From: JACTOJ01 sp032335695
Lineage (GTDB): Bacteria > Bacillota > Clostridia > Clostridiales > Clostridiaceae
Assembly: GCF_032335695.1 (NCBI RefSeq)
Contig: NZ_JACTOJ010000009.1
Location: 124,001 to 188,000 of the forward strand
Direction of reading: 5' to 3'
DNA: 64,000 nt
The notes under the pieces were generated by a model. That model saw nothing but the letters and a program-made list of their open reading frames with translations, was not told where the DNA came from and did no database searches. Shown here piece after piece: positions 1-8,873 of the stretch. Position 1 is the stretch's first letter; the number at the start of each line of letters is the position of its first letter. Both the position numbers and the translations under genes were made by a program.

Positions 1-1099
1 TTTTATTTTCAAGATCAAAGATATATACGTAGGCAGAACCAGATATAAAATAAGCTTTTTTATCAAAAACATATAAATTTCCAGTATCTGAACTAATATC
101 AAGAGGATTATAGTCATCAATTATTATTGATTCAATGCTATCAGAGATTAAATTTTTTATATAAAGAGTTCTATAATTTTCATTAGTTCTCATTAAGTAA
201 TACATACAACCATTATTTATATTAACAGGATTACCATAGAAAGGTAAATTACTTAGGTAGCTTTGAGCTTTTGGATGATTACTGGAAAAATCTGTTTTAT
301 AAATATCAAAATAAATACTGCTGTTTGATGAATTGGCGTTGCTAAAATATAAATAGTTTTTATAGCACATAAGTGTGCCTGTGAGAGCAGAGCCACCATT
401 AACTAATATGGAAGTTGAATTGTTTTGTAATGAAATCTTTTTTATATAGTAAATTCCATTTTCATCACAAGAATAAAATAAGAAATTACCATCTTCACTC
501 AAGGTAAAATTATAAGCATAATCTGCAAATACATGAAAATCTTCTAAATTATTTATACTACATCTAACTAAGGATTTATTAGAATCTATGTAGTACATAT
601 AATTTTCATAGATAATTAGATTAGAAATATCTCCTGATAAAACCTTGGAATTTTCGCTTCCATCAGCTTTACATTTAAAAATTCCTTGTTTATCGATGGT
701 GTAATATACATAATTACCTACTAAATTTAAATCAGAAGTATAACTTTTATTCATTACTGAAGAATTGGTTACACCGTCGGCTAATGAATGTATTAACCTA
801 CCTGTAATAGATGCAGAATCATTAAGAGAGTAATATAGTTCGTTTCCTAGGTTTAAAAATAATCCTCCATTCATTATGTTAGAAGGTGTATTTCCAAAAG
901 AAGATGGATTGGAAACTATAGCTGTAACAGGCTTTTGTGCTATTGTAGTTTCAAAATTTGAGTTAGAAGAATTTTTCTTAATAAAATTATATGAAGGCTC
1001 TTTATTTAATGTTTTGTTCTTGTTATGATAAACTATATAAATTGTTGAACTTAAAGCTGCAAATATAATTACTGAAAAAATTATAATATTTTTTTTCAC
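1..1099 (-). CDS. Truncated secreted or membrane-anchored beta-propeller-like protein (DUF5050-like)
   Basis: The reading frame is open from a GTG at 1099 to the window edge, so the C-terminus is missing. GGAGG lies 7 bases before the GTG. The N-terminus is a short basic stretch followed by one hydrophobic segment (about residues 4-22), i.e. a membrane anchor or uncleaved signal. The rest repeats a pattern of YYxxD/N, GNxLY and 'ADG' stretches of about 40-50 residues (for example NYVYYTIDKQGIFKCKADGS), typical of the DUF5050 / propeller repeats of clostridial surface proteins. Such domains usually bind ligands or stabilise exported proteins; no catalytic motif is visible. The family call rests on repeat pattern only. 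Confidence 0.65.
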   Translation of the reverse strand, partial: MKKNIIIFSVIIFAALSSTIYIVYHNKNKTLNKEPSYNFIKKNSSNSNFETTIAQKPVTAIVSNPSSFGNTPSNIMNGGLFLNLGNELYYSLNDSASITGRLIHSLADGVTNSSVMNKSYTSDLNLVGNYVYYTIDKQGIFKCKADGSENSKVLSGDISNLIIYENYMYYIDSNKSLVRCSINNLEDFHVFADYAYNFTLSEDGNFLFYSCDENGIYYIKKISLQNNSTSILVNGGSALTGTLMCYKNYLYFSNANSSNSSIYFDIYKTDFSSNHPKAQSYLSNLPFYGNPVNINNGCMYYLMRTNENYRTLYIKNLISDSIESIIIDDYNPLDISSDTGNLYVFDKKAYFISGSAYVYIFDLENK

Positions 1100-1212
1100 A
1101 GTTAATCCTCCATATATAAATTTATGTTAAAAATGTTCTTGTGATAATTATACCGTGAAAGTTATATATTTGAAATAATGTAAATAAAATAATTTGTGAT
1201 TTGCAATTAAAA

Positions 1213-1257
1213 AATAGGACATATCAAAACTATTCCATAGCTTTGATGTGTCCTATT
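1213..1257. terminator. Bidirectional hairpin terminator
   Basis: A 16-bp nearly perfect inverted repeat (AATAGGACA.ATCAAA / TTTGAT.TGTCCTATT) has a T-run on either side. It lies just after the stop of the minus-strand gene ending at 1259. Confidence 0.75.
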
Positions 1258-1258
1258 T

Positions 1259-1444
1259 TTAAAGAATTCCTTCAGCTTTTAATATGTTCTCTAGATCTTC
1301 AACTTTCTTAGAAAGAAAAGAAAATTTCTCTTTTATAATATCTTTTGACTCGTCTGAACTATTTAGCACCTCTTCCATATCTTCTACCAGCTTTAGTGCT
1401 TCATCAATTTCTTTTCTTGCCATCTCTAAGTTGTTTGATTCCAT
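1259..1444 (-). CDS. Small acidic coiled-coil protein, unknown function
   Basis: A 61-residue, highly charged protein rich in Glu and Lys with heptad-like spacing of Leu/Ile/Val, predicted as a helical hairpin or coiled coil. I do not recognise a family. It follows the zinc-ribbon protein by 13 bases, and its SD (AAGGAG) overlaps the upstream stop, so the two are probably co-transcribed and translationally coupled. The terminator at 1213-1257 ends the unit. The antisense frame of similar length is a shadow. Confidence 0.6.
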   Translation of the reverse strand: MESNNLEMARKEIDEALKLVEDMEEVLNSSDESKDIIKEKFSFLSKKVEDLENILKAEGIL

Positions 1445-1457
1445 AAATTTATCTCCT

Positions 1458-1691
1458 TTAGTTTAAATTATGTTTATTAATGCTGTTGTTTATGAATGGA
1501 GCCGAAAAAATAAATTCCTTTTCATGACCGCAGTTTTCACAAATACAATCACATATATCAAAAGGTTCACCATCGATAAGTGAAATTTCAAGAGCTTCCG
1601 TTATGAATTCTCCGCCGCATACTTCACAATGAGTTTCGTTAATTATGCTGTATTCACTTTCAACATACTTCATTATATCATTTAAAGTCAT
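1458..1691 (-). CDS. Small zinc-ribbon protein, unknown function
   Basis: A 77-residue protein starting MTLNDIMKYV. A longer reading from TTG at 1703 is unlikely because the GGAGG lies inside that extension; the ATG at 1691 has correct SD spacing. Cysteines are arranged CEVCGG near residue 24 and CDCICENCGH near residue 47, which looks like a zinc-ribbon/treble-clef metal site. No family is recognised. It is the first gene of a two-gene unit with the coiled-coil protein. Confidence 0.6.
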   Translation of the reverse strand: MTLNDIMKYVESEYSIINETHCEVCGGEFITEALEISLIDGEPFDICDCICENCGHEKEFIFSAPFINNSINKHNLN

Positions 1692-1862
1692 ATCATCCTC
1701 CAAAATATTAATCCCATATAAGATTAAACTTTCTCATAACATAAATGGTAACATTTAAGCTTTGCATTTTCAATAGAATTTTCTTATTTAAGCTTAAAGA
1801 AAGATATATTTTCATATAAATTATATATAATGCAAAAGTTTATATATTTAGGAGGTATAGAT

Positions 1863-2438
1863 ATGATTAACTACTTATGGTTTTTTATATTGTTTGTAGG
1901 TGTGATATTTGGAATATTTACAGGAAGAGGGGAGGAATTATCTCAAGCTATAGTTAAAGCCGCTAATACCCCAGTAGAAATACTCTTAGGAATGGTAGGA
2001 ATATTATGTATGTGGTGCGGCGTAATGAAAATTGCTGAAAGAAGCGGGCTGACTAATAAGCTAGCTAATCTTATGAAGCCTGTGCTTAAAAAAATATATA
2101 AAGGTGCAGGGCGTGATGAAAAGGCACTTGGAGCCATAGTTATGAATCTTACAGCAAATATGATGGGACTGTCCAATGCAGCTACTCCTTTTGGGATAAA
2201 GGCTATGGAAGAAATGCAGAGAATCAATAAGGACAAAGATGTGGCAAGCGATGATATGGCTTTATTTCTAGTTATGAATGCCTGCTGCGTGCAGATAATT
2301 CCGACAACTATCATATCTCTAAGGGCTGCTGCGGGCTCAGCTATGCCGGCAGTAATAATAGTTCCTGCCTTTGCAGCAACCTTTATATCGGCTGTTATTG
2401 GTGTAATCTGCTGCAAAATACTAGAAAAGCATTTTTGA
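1863..2438 (+). CDS. spmA: Spore maturation protein A
   Basis: A 191-residue multi-pass membrane protein of the nucleoside-recognition (Gate) family. SpmA and SpmB act together in spore-core dehydration and heat resistance, made in the mother cell. The start is ATG 1863 (MINYLWFF), placed 6 bases after AGGAGG; an upstream ATG at 1830 has no SD. The conserved segment NLTANMMGLSNAATPFGIKA is clearly visible near residues 100-120. spmB follows after 15 bases, giving the standard spmAB operon. Confidence 0.93.
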   Translation: MINYLWFFILFVGVIFGIFTGRGEELSQAIVKAANTPVEILLGMVGILCMWCGVMKIAERSGLTNKLANLMKPVLKKIYKGAGRDEKALGAIVMNLTANMMGLSNAATPFGIKAMEEMQRINKDKDVASDDMALFLVMNACCVQIIPTTIISLRAAAGSAMPAVIIVPAFAATFISAVIGVICCKILEKHF

Positions 2439-2453
2439 ATTGGGGAGATATAA

Positions 2454-2984
2454 ATGAAATATATTGGTGTAGCCATAATACCTATAATGGTATTTTTAAT
2501 AACTTTCTATGGAGTCATAAAAGGAGTAAAGGTATATGAATGTTTTGTTGAAGGAGCTAAAGAAGGGATTGAAATATGCATAAGAATTTTCCCTTATTTA
2601 TTGGCCATGCTATTAGTGGTAGGGGTATTTAGAGCTTCCAATGCCATGAATTATTTTATAGCTTTTTTATCTCCTATAACTAATTTAATAGGCATTCCCG
2701 GGGAGCTGATTCCATTAATTTTTATAAAGCCTCTTTCTGGCAGTGGCGCTATGGGGATTTTTACTGACATATTGAAAAACTATTCTCCAGATAAGTTTAT
2801 CGGTATTGCAGCTTCCATAATAATGGGAACCACAGAGACCATATTTTACACTCTTACCGTATATTATGGAGCAGTAAAAATAAAAAAAATAAGACATACG
2901 CTTTGGGCTGCAATTATAGCAGATTTAGTGGGAGTAATTGTGGCTGTAAATGTTGCTAAGTTTGTAGTACATATGGGTATTTAA
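2454..2984 (+). CDS. spmB: Spore maturation protein B
   Basis: A 176-residue membrane protein with four or five hydrophobic segments and the Gate-family signature (IKPLSGSGAMGIFTDIL around residues 85-101; GTTETIFYTLTVYYGAV around 123-139). It is the usual partner of SpmA in spore core dehydration. It directly follows spmA. After its stop there is a perfect SD and a 13-codon reading frame (3000-3038), then a hairpin, so spmB is probably the last real gene of the operon. Confidence 0.93.
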   Translation: MKYIGVAIIPIMVFLITFYGVIKGVKVYECFVEGAKEGIEICIRIFPYLLAMLLVVGVFRASNAMNYFIAFLSPITNLIGIPGELIPLIFIKPLSGSGAMGIFTDILKNYSPDKFIGIAASIIMGTTETIFYTLTVYYGAVKIKKIRHTLWAAIIADLVGVIVAVNVAKFVVHMGI

Positions 2985-3064
2985 AACGGAGGTAAATAAA
3001 TGTGTAAATTAGAGAAAGAAGGAGATAGAGGAACATAACGGAAGATAGAATAAAAATAATAATA

Positions 3065-3088
3065 TAAAGAGTTATAGATAACTCTTTA
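3065..3088. terminator. Perfect 11-bp inverted repeat after spmB
   Basis: TAAAGAGTTAT and its complement are separated by 2 bases. There is no long T-run afterwards, so termination is plausible but not certain. Confidence 0.45.
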
Positions 3089-3130
3089 TAACGTTTAATT
3101 AAGCTTGATTATCAGTTTTTTATAATGTAT

Positions 3131-3307
3131 TATATGTATATGTTCCAAACAGATTGATTAGGGTGATTAATCTAAAGAACATAAATAAACTACCAGTATA
3201 GAAAATTAAAGTTAATGGATAAAAGGGTGTTTTGGTATAAATTTTAATTATGACATTTATAAAAAATATAAAATATTACAATAATGGTATAAAAGATACT
3301 GGTAGTT
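3131..3307 (+). other. Structured intergenic region upstream of the ABC exporter
   Basis: A gene-free stretch holding a nested stem (TATGTTC...GAACATA enclosing AGATT...AATCT, about 3135-3182) and a separate perfect 12-bp inverted repeat AACTACCAGTAT (3188-3199) / ATACTGGTAGTT (3296-3307) with arms about 95 bases apart. It could be an untranslated leader, a regulator target or a small mobile remnant. Nothing coding is seen in it. Confidence 0.4.
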
Positions 3308-3367
3308 ATTGATTTTATATTATAATTGTTATATATTATATATAACAAAAATTAAGGGGGAAAATTT

Positions 3368-4093
3368 ATGATTCAGTTATCGAATGTTACAAAAAGCTAC
3401 AATGGTAAAGTAAAAGCTGTAGATGATGTGACGCTTACAATTAATAACGGAGAAATATTTGGATTTTTAGGCCCAAATGGAGCAGGAAAAACCACAACCA
3501 TAAAAATGATAACAGGAATAATCGATATGGATGGTGGAAGTATAAAAATAAACAATATTGATAATAGAGAGAATCCTTTAGATTCTAAAAAACAATTTGC
3601 TTATGTACCTGATAGTCCTGATATGTTTCTAAGACTTAAAGGAATAGAATATATAAACTTCATGGCAGATATATATGATGTGCCTAAGGAAGTTAGAAAA
3701 GAAAGAATTGAAAAATTGGCAAAAAGATTTGAAATGTCAGAAGCTCTTGGAGATCAGATACAAAGCTATTCTCATGGTATGAGGCAAAAAATAGTACTTA
3801 TAGGTGCATTAGTACATGATCCTGAAGTTTGGATACTGGATGAACCAATGACTGGCTTGGATCCAAAATCAGCTTATTTATTGAAAGAAATGATGAGAGA
3901 ACATGCTGATGCTGGAAAAACAGTGTTTTTTTCAACCCATGTATTAGATGTGGCTGAAAAGGTCTGTGATAGAGTTGCTATAATAAATAAGGGCAAAATA
4001 TTATTCTGCGGAACCATAAGTGAAATGAGAGAGCATTTTAAATCAAATGAATCCTTAGAAAAAATGTTCTTGGAGATGACTGAAAATGAGTAG
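3368..4093 (+). CDS. ABC transporter ATP-binding protein
   Basis: A 241-residue nucleotide-binding subunit of the ABC-2/exporter type. Walker A GPNGAGKT is at residues 35-42, the signature-like SHGMRQ at 135-140 and Walker B WILDEP at 155-160. The D-loop (GLDP) and H-loop (STHVLD) are intact, so it should hydrolyse ATP. It is preceded by AAGGGGG and overlaps the permease gene by 8 bases (ATGAGTAG), so the two are translationally coupled. The substrate cannot be told from sequence; this NBD class often exports peptides, drugs or membrane-active compounds. Confidence 0.9.
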   Translation: MIQLSNVTKSYNGKVKAVDDVTLTINNGEIFGFLGPNGAGKTTTIKMITGIIDMDGGSIKINNIDNRENPLDSKKQFAYVPDSPDMFLRLKGIEYINFMADIYDVPKEVRKERIEKLAKRFEMSEALGDQIQSYSHGMRQKIVLIGALVHDPEVWILDEPMTGLDPKSAYLLKEMMREHADAGKTVFFSTHVLDVAEKVCDRVAIINKGKILFCGTISEMREHFKSNESLEKMFLEMTENE

Positions 4094-5774
4094 ATTTTTA
4101 ACATTAACTAAATTTATATTAAAAAATGCAAGTGCAACTTTGTTTCAGGGAAAAAATAAGAATGGAAACAAGAGAAAAATGCCAAGCTATGCGGGGCCAG
4201 TGTTGCTTTTATTAGTAATGGTTATGTGCATAAGCATACCCCTTTGGCAGGCATTTTCTTATGTATATGACAATTTAGCATCAATAAATCAGCAGGGTGC
4301 AATAGTAACATTTTCTATAGTTGGTATAAGCGTTCTGGTTTTGGTTTTCGGAATAATGTATGTTATATCCATATTTTATTTTGCTAAAGATGTGGAATAT
4401 TTGCTTCCACTGCCTCTTAAACCTTCAGAGATACTTGGAGCAAAGTTCATATCAGTGCTAATTTATGAATATTTTACTGAGCTTATCATATTTATACCTA
4501 CCATAATACTTTATGGCTATAAGAGTCAAGCTTCCTTAATATTTTATGTGTTTGCAGTTTTGCTATTTATTTTTATACCAGTACTGCCTCTGATAATTGC
4601 TTCTATAATAGACATAATAATAATGAGGTTTACAAATATAGGTAAACATAAAGATGCAATGAGGGTTGTAAGTGGTATATTGGCAATAGGATTTGCTGTT
4701 GGAATAAACATTGTAACTAGGAGATTTGATACAAGTGAAGGAAATTCAACACAGCTAATACAAAGATTATTTACAGAAAAAAATTCATTAGTAGATATTA
4801 TATCTAGATACTTTCCGTCATCTAAACTGGCATCAAATTCTCTAATATATAGCAATGATCCTCATGGAATAATAAACTTGCTGCTGTTTGTTGTTATAAA
4901 CGTAGCGGCTATATATCTTTTTATAATATTGGCAGAAGGGCTCTATATAAAAGGAGCGCTTGGAAATGCTGAAGTATATTCAAAGAGAAGAAAGCTTACT
5001 AATGATGAATTTAACAAAAGTGTAAAGCAAAACTCTCATTTTAAAGCGTTTTTAGGAAAAGAATTAAAAATACTTTTTAGAACGCCGATCTTCTTGATTA
5101 ACTGTGTACTTACAGATTTCATTGTGCCCATAATGCTTATAGTGGGAATAGTAACCTCTGGAAAGGGACTTAATTTATCTAAGGTTGGCAGCCTGGCAGA
5201 TAAGCTTACAGATTTAAATTCCTTAGGAGTGATATTTGTAATTATATTTGCTATAGGGTTAGCAATGTCAGGAATGAATGGGATTGCTTCCACCTCTATA
5301 TCTAGAGAAGGACAAAACATATTTGTAATAAAATATCTTCCCATAAAGTTTAAGGATCAAATATGGGCTAGAATAGCCACAGAATTTGCCGTGAGTATAA
5401 TACCAACACTTATTATGATAGTCCCTGCTTATATAGTATTAAAATTATCCCCAATAATAATAATTCCTGCTGTAGCAGCTATAATAATAAGTAATATCTT
5501 TACCTCATTAATAGGTTTGCTGTTAGACATAAAATTTCCTAAGTTAAAGTGGGATAATGAGCAGGTAGCTGTAAAACAGAATTTTAATTTTGTCATAACT
5601 ATGTTTGGAAGCTGGATAGTAGCTGGGGCAAGTATATATGCCATAATTAAATTCAAATTAAGCCTATGGTATGCTTTTGGAGCTATAGTGTTAGTATTTG
5701 GAGTGCTTGATTTAATATTATATTATCTTGTTCTTACAGTTGGCCAGAGATGGTTTAATAAAATAAATCCTTAG
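4086..5774 (+). CDS. ABC transporter permease, large multi-pass
   Basis: A 562-residue membrane protein with about twelve hydrophobic segments, beginning after a basic N-terminal stretch (GKNKNGNKRK). It contains the short loop 'YLLPLPLKPSEILGAKF' around residue 100, typical of the large clostridial ABC-2-type permeases paired with such ATPases. The start ATG lies inside the end of the ATPase gene. Substrate unknown; an export role is inferred from family and pairing. Confidence 0.85.
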   Translation: MSRFLTLTKFILKNASATLFQGKNKNGNKRKMPSYAGPVLLLLVMVMCISIPLWQAFSYVYDNLASINQQGAIVTFSIVGISVLVLVFGIMYVISIFYFAKDVEYLLPLPLKPSEILGAKFISVLIYEYFTELIIFIPTIILYGYKSQASLIFYVFAVLLFIFIPVLPLIIASIIDIIIMRFTNIGKHKDAMRVVSGILAIGFAVGINIVTRRFDTSEGNSTQLIQRLFTEKNSLVDIISRYFPSSKLASNSLIYSNDPHGIINLLLFVVINVAAIYLFIILAEGLYIKGALGNAEVYSKRRKLTNDEFNKSVKQNSHFKAFLGKELKILFRTPIFLINCVLTDFIVPIMLIVGIVTSGKGLNLSKVGSLADKLTDLNSLGVIFVIIFAIGLAMSGMNGIASTSISREGQNIFVIKYLPIKFKDQIWARIATEFAVSIIPTLIMIVPAYIVLKLSPIIIIPAVAAIIISNIFTSLIGLLLDIKFPKLKWDNEQVAVKQNFNFVITMFGSWIVAGASIYAIIKFKLSLWYAFGAIVLVFGVLDLILYYLVLTVGQRWFNKINP

Positions 5775-5943
5775 AGTTTTTCAATGCTCATGAAGCTGCA
5801 GCAGATTATTTTAAAATCTGGATAGTAATTAACATAAAATTTACTTTGAAAGAGAACTTTTTACATGAATAATTCGTCTATATATATATAATATTAATAA
5901 AAATGGGTATCGAGAATTTAATATGGGAGGTAAGTGAAAGTGT

Positions 5944-6138
5944 ATGGAAAAAAAGGTTAAAAACAGCTTATGGTCACAAAACGATGAAAAAGAAGTAGCC
6001 TTAGGTATATGTTTTGGCTGCGGGATAGGCATAGTGCTGGGAAGCATATTGGGTAATACTATGCTTGGACTTTCAGGTGGAGGCGTATTAGGAGTGCTTT
6101 CAGAATTGGGTATGAAATATATCAAAAGAAAAAATTAA
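5944..6138 (+). CDS. Small glycine-zipper membrane protein, unknown
   Basis: A 64-residue protein with a charged N-terminus (KNDEKE) and one glycine-rich hydrophobic segment (about 22-57) with GxxxG-type spacing, ending in KRKN. Such glycine-zipper hairpins insert into membranes. GGAGG lies 13 bases upstream, a long but workable spacing; no nearer in-frame start exists because of a stop at 5935. No family is recognised. A strong terminator follows. Confidence 0.6.
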   Translation: MEKKVKNSLWSQNDEKEVALGICFGCGIGIVLGSILGNTMLGLSGGGVLGVLSELGMKYIKRKN

Positions 6139-6202
6139 ATAAATGGCTATGTTTTAAAAGAATTTCTATAAAAGCCCGATGATTTTTAGCAAATTTATGC
6201 AG

Positions 6203-6236
6203 CTGTCCACTAAATAATTAGTGGACAGTTCTTTTT
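6203..6236 (+). terminator. Rho-independent terminator
   Basis: An 11-bp perfect stem (CTGTCCACTAA / TTAGTGGACAG) with a 4-base loop is followed by TTCTTTTTT. It ends the small membrane-protein gene. Confidence 0.9.
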
Positions 6237-6517
6237 TAACATAGAAAAGTATATTGAGAAGAAGCCCGAAAAGGCTCCTTTTTTCTTTTAAGAGCGATTC
6301 AAAATACTGGTAAGAAAATAATTAAATAAATAGAAAACTAGATAAATACATAACTAGTTGGTTATATCGCTGAAGAAATATTAAGCGATAGTTGGAATTA
6401 TGCGGTTAAGCGTTTGAATATAAAGTACTAATTGTTCATTTTTCCTAAAAGAAATTTTAGAAAATAAAGAATTGATAGTATCTCCAAAGCTCTAAACTCA
6501 AGCAGCACCAATTGAAC
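6237..6517. other. Gene-poor stretch with possible gene remnant
   Basis: No complete gene is seen. A hairpin TATCGCT / AGCGATA lies at about 6364-6390. On the plus strand one frame reads GYIAEEILSDSWNYAVKRLNIKY-stop without a start codon (about 6361-6432), which may be a worn gene fragment, but I cannot identify it. Confidence 0.3.
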
Positions 6518-6553
6518 AAAAAAATCCAGTAGAAAATTGATTCCTACCGGATT
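6518..6553 (-). terminator. Terminator of the quorum-sensing-like unit
   Basis: Read on the minus strand, AATCCGGTAG pairs with CTACTGGATT (one G-U pair) and is followed by seven T. It ends the minus-strand unit containing the peptide gene and the TPR pseudogene. Confidence 0.8.
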
Positions 6554-6634
6554 TAGCTTATCAAAAATAATAATAAATTTATATACAGATAATTTTTGAC
6601 GGGTACAGTATGAATATAAGTATACTAAATTTTA

Positions 6635-6757
6635 TTACAATGGAAAACCTGGATAATCTAGCAATTGAATAATTGGTGTACCTACATATGCTACTGTTAT
6701 TGCTATTAAAAAAATCCCAACAAAAAATTTTTTATTTTTTATAAACAATATACTCAC
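6635..6757 (-). CDS. Putative RRNPP signal-peptide precursor
   Basis: A 40-residue frame from GTG 6757, or 37 residues from TTG 6748; an AAAGGGAAGTGAG-type SD makes the TTG slightly more likely. Translation: three lysines near the N-terminus, one hydrophobic segment (FFVGIFLIAITVAYVG), then a short C-tail TPIIQLLDYPGFPL. This is the design of Phr/Qsp-type pro-peptides, which are exported and cut to a short C-terminal signal. It starts within a few bases of the stop of the TPR receptor pseudogene, as in known receptor-peptide pairs. Function is inferred from layout; the receptor is broken, so the pair is probably inactive here. Confidence 0.6.
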   Translation of the reverse strand: MSILFIKNKKFFVGIFLIAITVAYVGTPIIQLLDYPGFPL

Positions 6758-6763
6758 TTCCCT

Positions 6764-7810
6764 TTAGATATTTTTTAAGTAACTCTTACAAGAGTTACAA
6801 ATATATTCAATAGTGTTGTTATCATTTAACCTAGCAAAATACTGTAATATATTTATTAAGAGCATATTATTAACTTCTCCATAAACATATACTAAATCCA
6901 AAAATTCGTCTTTAATATCTACATCTATATTCTCTTCTGAAATGTTAGTTAATTCCATCAAGGCGTCAGTTATTATAAAAGAATATTTAAATTTTTTAGC
7001 TAGGTTTAAACTTTGGTGTAAAAATATAATAGCACTTTTCTTGTTTTCTAATTTAATGTACCTTCTTCCAATCTCTAAATATAAATGTGGTAAAGAATAA
7101 AAATCCTCAGAAACTTTTGGTATAAGTTCTAACACCTCATTTAAATTCTTATTGGCCATATCCTTCTTTTTCATATCTAAATATATTTCTACTAAATTAT
7201 TATAATATAAAGCTTTGTTTCCGTAATCATTGTCCAAAGTAATTTTTAACAGTTCTTCATAAATTCTCAAAGCCTCATCATAGTTATTTAAATTATATAA
7301 ACAAGAAGCTTTTAATAGTAATATTCTCGTATACTCTAGATTTGAATTTTTATCAACAATATTTATAAGTTCATCAATATGTTCAACAGCTTTATTATAT
7401 TCTTTTAGACAATTATAATAAAGACTACGATTATACAAGAAGATTACTTTAATATCTGCATCCATCTCAGGAAATTTATTCAATGCATAAGTACAAACAT
7501 CAATTCCTTCATTATATTTATCAGTCGTCTTACTGTTTCGTAATACACTAATGACTTGGAAAAATCTTTATCCTTATAGAAATAATCCCCCGCTAATTCA
7601 TATATTATTGCTTTTTTATCTACAAAATCCACTTAAGTAGAAATTCTTCTGCTTCTTTCAGAATATCAATAAAGACCGTGCTACTATTTTCAAGGAGTCC
7701 TTTAAGTTCCTCGTTATGTCAGTTCCTACAATATCTTCTTGATTTAGATTATATTTATACCTAAGGGCTTTAAGTTTTTCGCCTATAGATACTATCCTAG
7801 AACTTTCCAC
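6764..7810 (-). pseudogene. Decayed XRE-TPR (RRNPP-type) quorum-sensing regulator
   Basis: The C-terminal 239 residues (6764-7483) form an open frame of tetratricopeptide-like repeats (for example YNKAVEHIDELI, YDEALRIYEELLKI). Upstream, the gene begins with GTG at 7810 and a typical XRE start (SIGEKLKALRYKYNLNQEDI), but the frame is lost. At about 7700-7720 the text jumps from 'GTDITRN' to 'LKGLLENSS', so most of the helix-turn-helix and linker is deleted. At about 7627-7635 one A is missing, so LLK-VDFVDKK is split. At about 7521-7530 another base is missing before TTDKYNEGIDVCTYALNKFPEMD. At least three lesions make it a pseudogene. An intact protein of this family binds DNA and is switched by an imported peptide, controlling sporulation or solvent genes in clostridia. 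Confidence 0.85.
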
Positions 7811-8029
7811 GTATTTTTCACCACCCCAATATTTATTTGTATATTATACCATTGGTAAATGTATGCACTAACATTTTTTAAACATTTTTACAAAACAATA
7901 TAATTTATTTTGTAAAATGGTTATTTTTTATTTTTTTTATATTTTAAGTGGCTAATATTTTCTGTTTTTATATTATATGGTAGTGGTAAAAAATTTATGT
8001 TTTTCAATTTCAATACAAAATATTCTGTT

Positions 8030-8716
8030 TTAATTTGGAATTATACCATCGATATCTTTAATCACAATGGTGTTCTTATCGTAATCTATAAGGCCTTCTT
8101 CTTTCATTTTTATTAATTCTCTGGATAAAGATGGTCTTTGAACTCCAAGTTTATCGGCCCATTCTTTTTTAGACATTTCTATTTCTATATTTACATTATG
8201 AGAATTTTCATATTTTTCATAAATAAATTCACAAATTTTTTGTCTTATGGTCTTAAGAGTTACCTGTTTTAATTTACTGCTAAGGTTCACTGCTCTATTA
8301 GATAAAGTCCTTAAAAATTCATACAAAAATACTGTATCTTCCTGGCATAAAAGCAACACGGATTTTTTAGGTATATGAAGCACTTCGGAGCTGCTTTTAC
8401 ATACAACACTCATAGGATATCTGTTTACATCTCCAAATATAAGATTTTCTCCAAAGGTATCACCACGCTCAAATTTTGCTACAACTAATAGCTTTCCAGA
8501 AACATCTATCTTTTGAATCTCAACTTCGCCATCAAGTAAAATGCTTAAATTATTACAATTATCATCCTCTGAAAATATTAAATCATTTTTATTATATTTT
8601 TTTACGGTATACTTACAGGTAGAGAAAAAGTTATACAATTTGTCTGAAGACATATTATTAAACAATTTTGTTTTTACAAGTATATCAATAAAATTTTCTA
8701 TGTTCACAAAATTCAC
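8030..8716 (-). CDS. Crp/Fnr-family transcriptional regulator
   Basis: A 228-residue protein. The N-terminal cyclic-nucleotide-binding-like barrel (about 20-125) contains GEVEIQKI, GDTFGENLIF and a PMSVVCKSSSEV stretch. The C-terminal winged helix (about 150-220) has the HTH WADKLGVQRPSLSRELIKMKEEG. No Fe-S cysteine cluster of the Fnr type is visible (cysteines are scattered), so the ligand is unknown. It is divergent from the esterase gene at 8874 and may regulate it or itself; that is inference from position. Confidence 0.88.
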   Translation of the reverse strand: MNFVNIENFIDILVKTKLFNNMSSDKLYNFFSTCKYTVKKYNKNDLIFSEDDNCNNLSILLDGEVEIQKIDVSGKLLVVAKFERGDTFGENLIFGDVNRYPMSVVCKSSSEVLHIPKKSVLLLCQEDTVFLYEFLRTLSNRAVNLSSKLKQVTLKTIRQKICEFIYEKYENSHNVNIEIEMSKKEWADKLGVQRPSLSRELIKMKEEGLIDYDKNTIVIKDIDGIIPN

Positions 8717-8873
8717 CTCACTATTTATTATATCAAAAAAATAATTATGATAATGACTTAATTTTTGTATGATGTAATATTATTTTGTAATTAAATTTGT
8801 AACTTTACATTATTGATATTGTATACATATTTATAATATAACTAATATTAAGAACAATGATTTTCAGAAAGAA

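Noticed and set aside
1943..2476. Long minus-strand frames opposite spmA, the ABC permease, metA-type genes and others
   Set aside because: They lack proper SDs, lie fully opposite well-supported genes, and have shadow-like composition.
3000..3038. 13-codon ORF with a perfect SD after spmB
   Set aside because: SD and start are good, but 12 residues with no family and no conservation data is too little to call; it may be the scar of a deleted gene.
6361..6432. GYIAEEILSDSWNYAVKRLNIKY fragment
   Set aside because: It lacks a start and SD and I could not match it to a family; noted only as a possible remnant.
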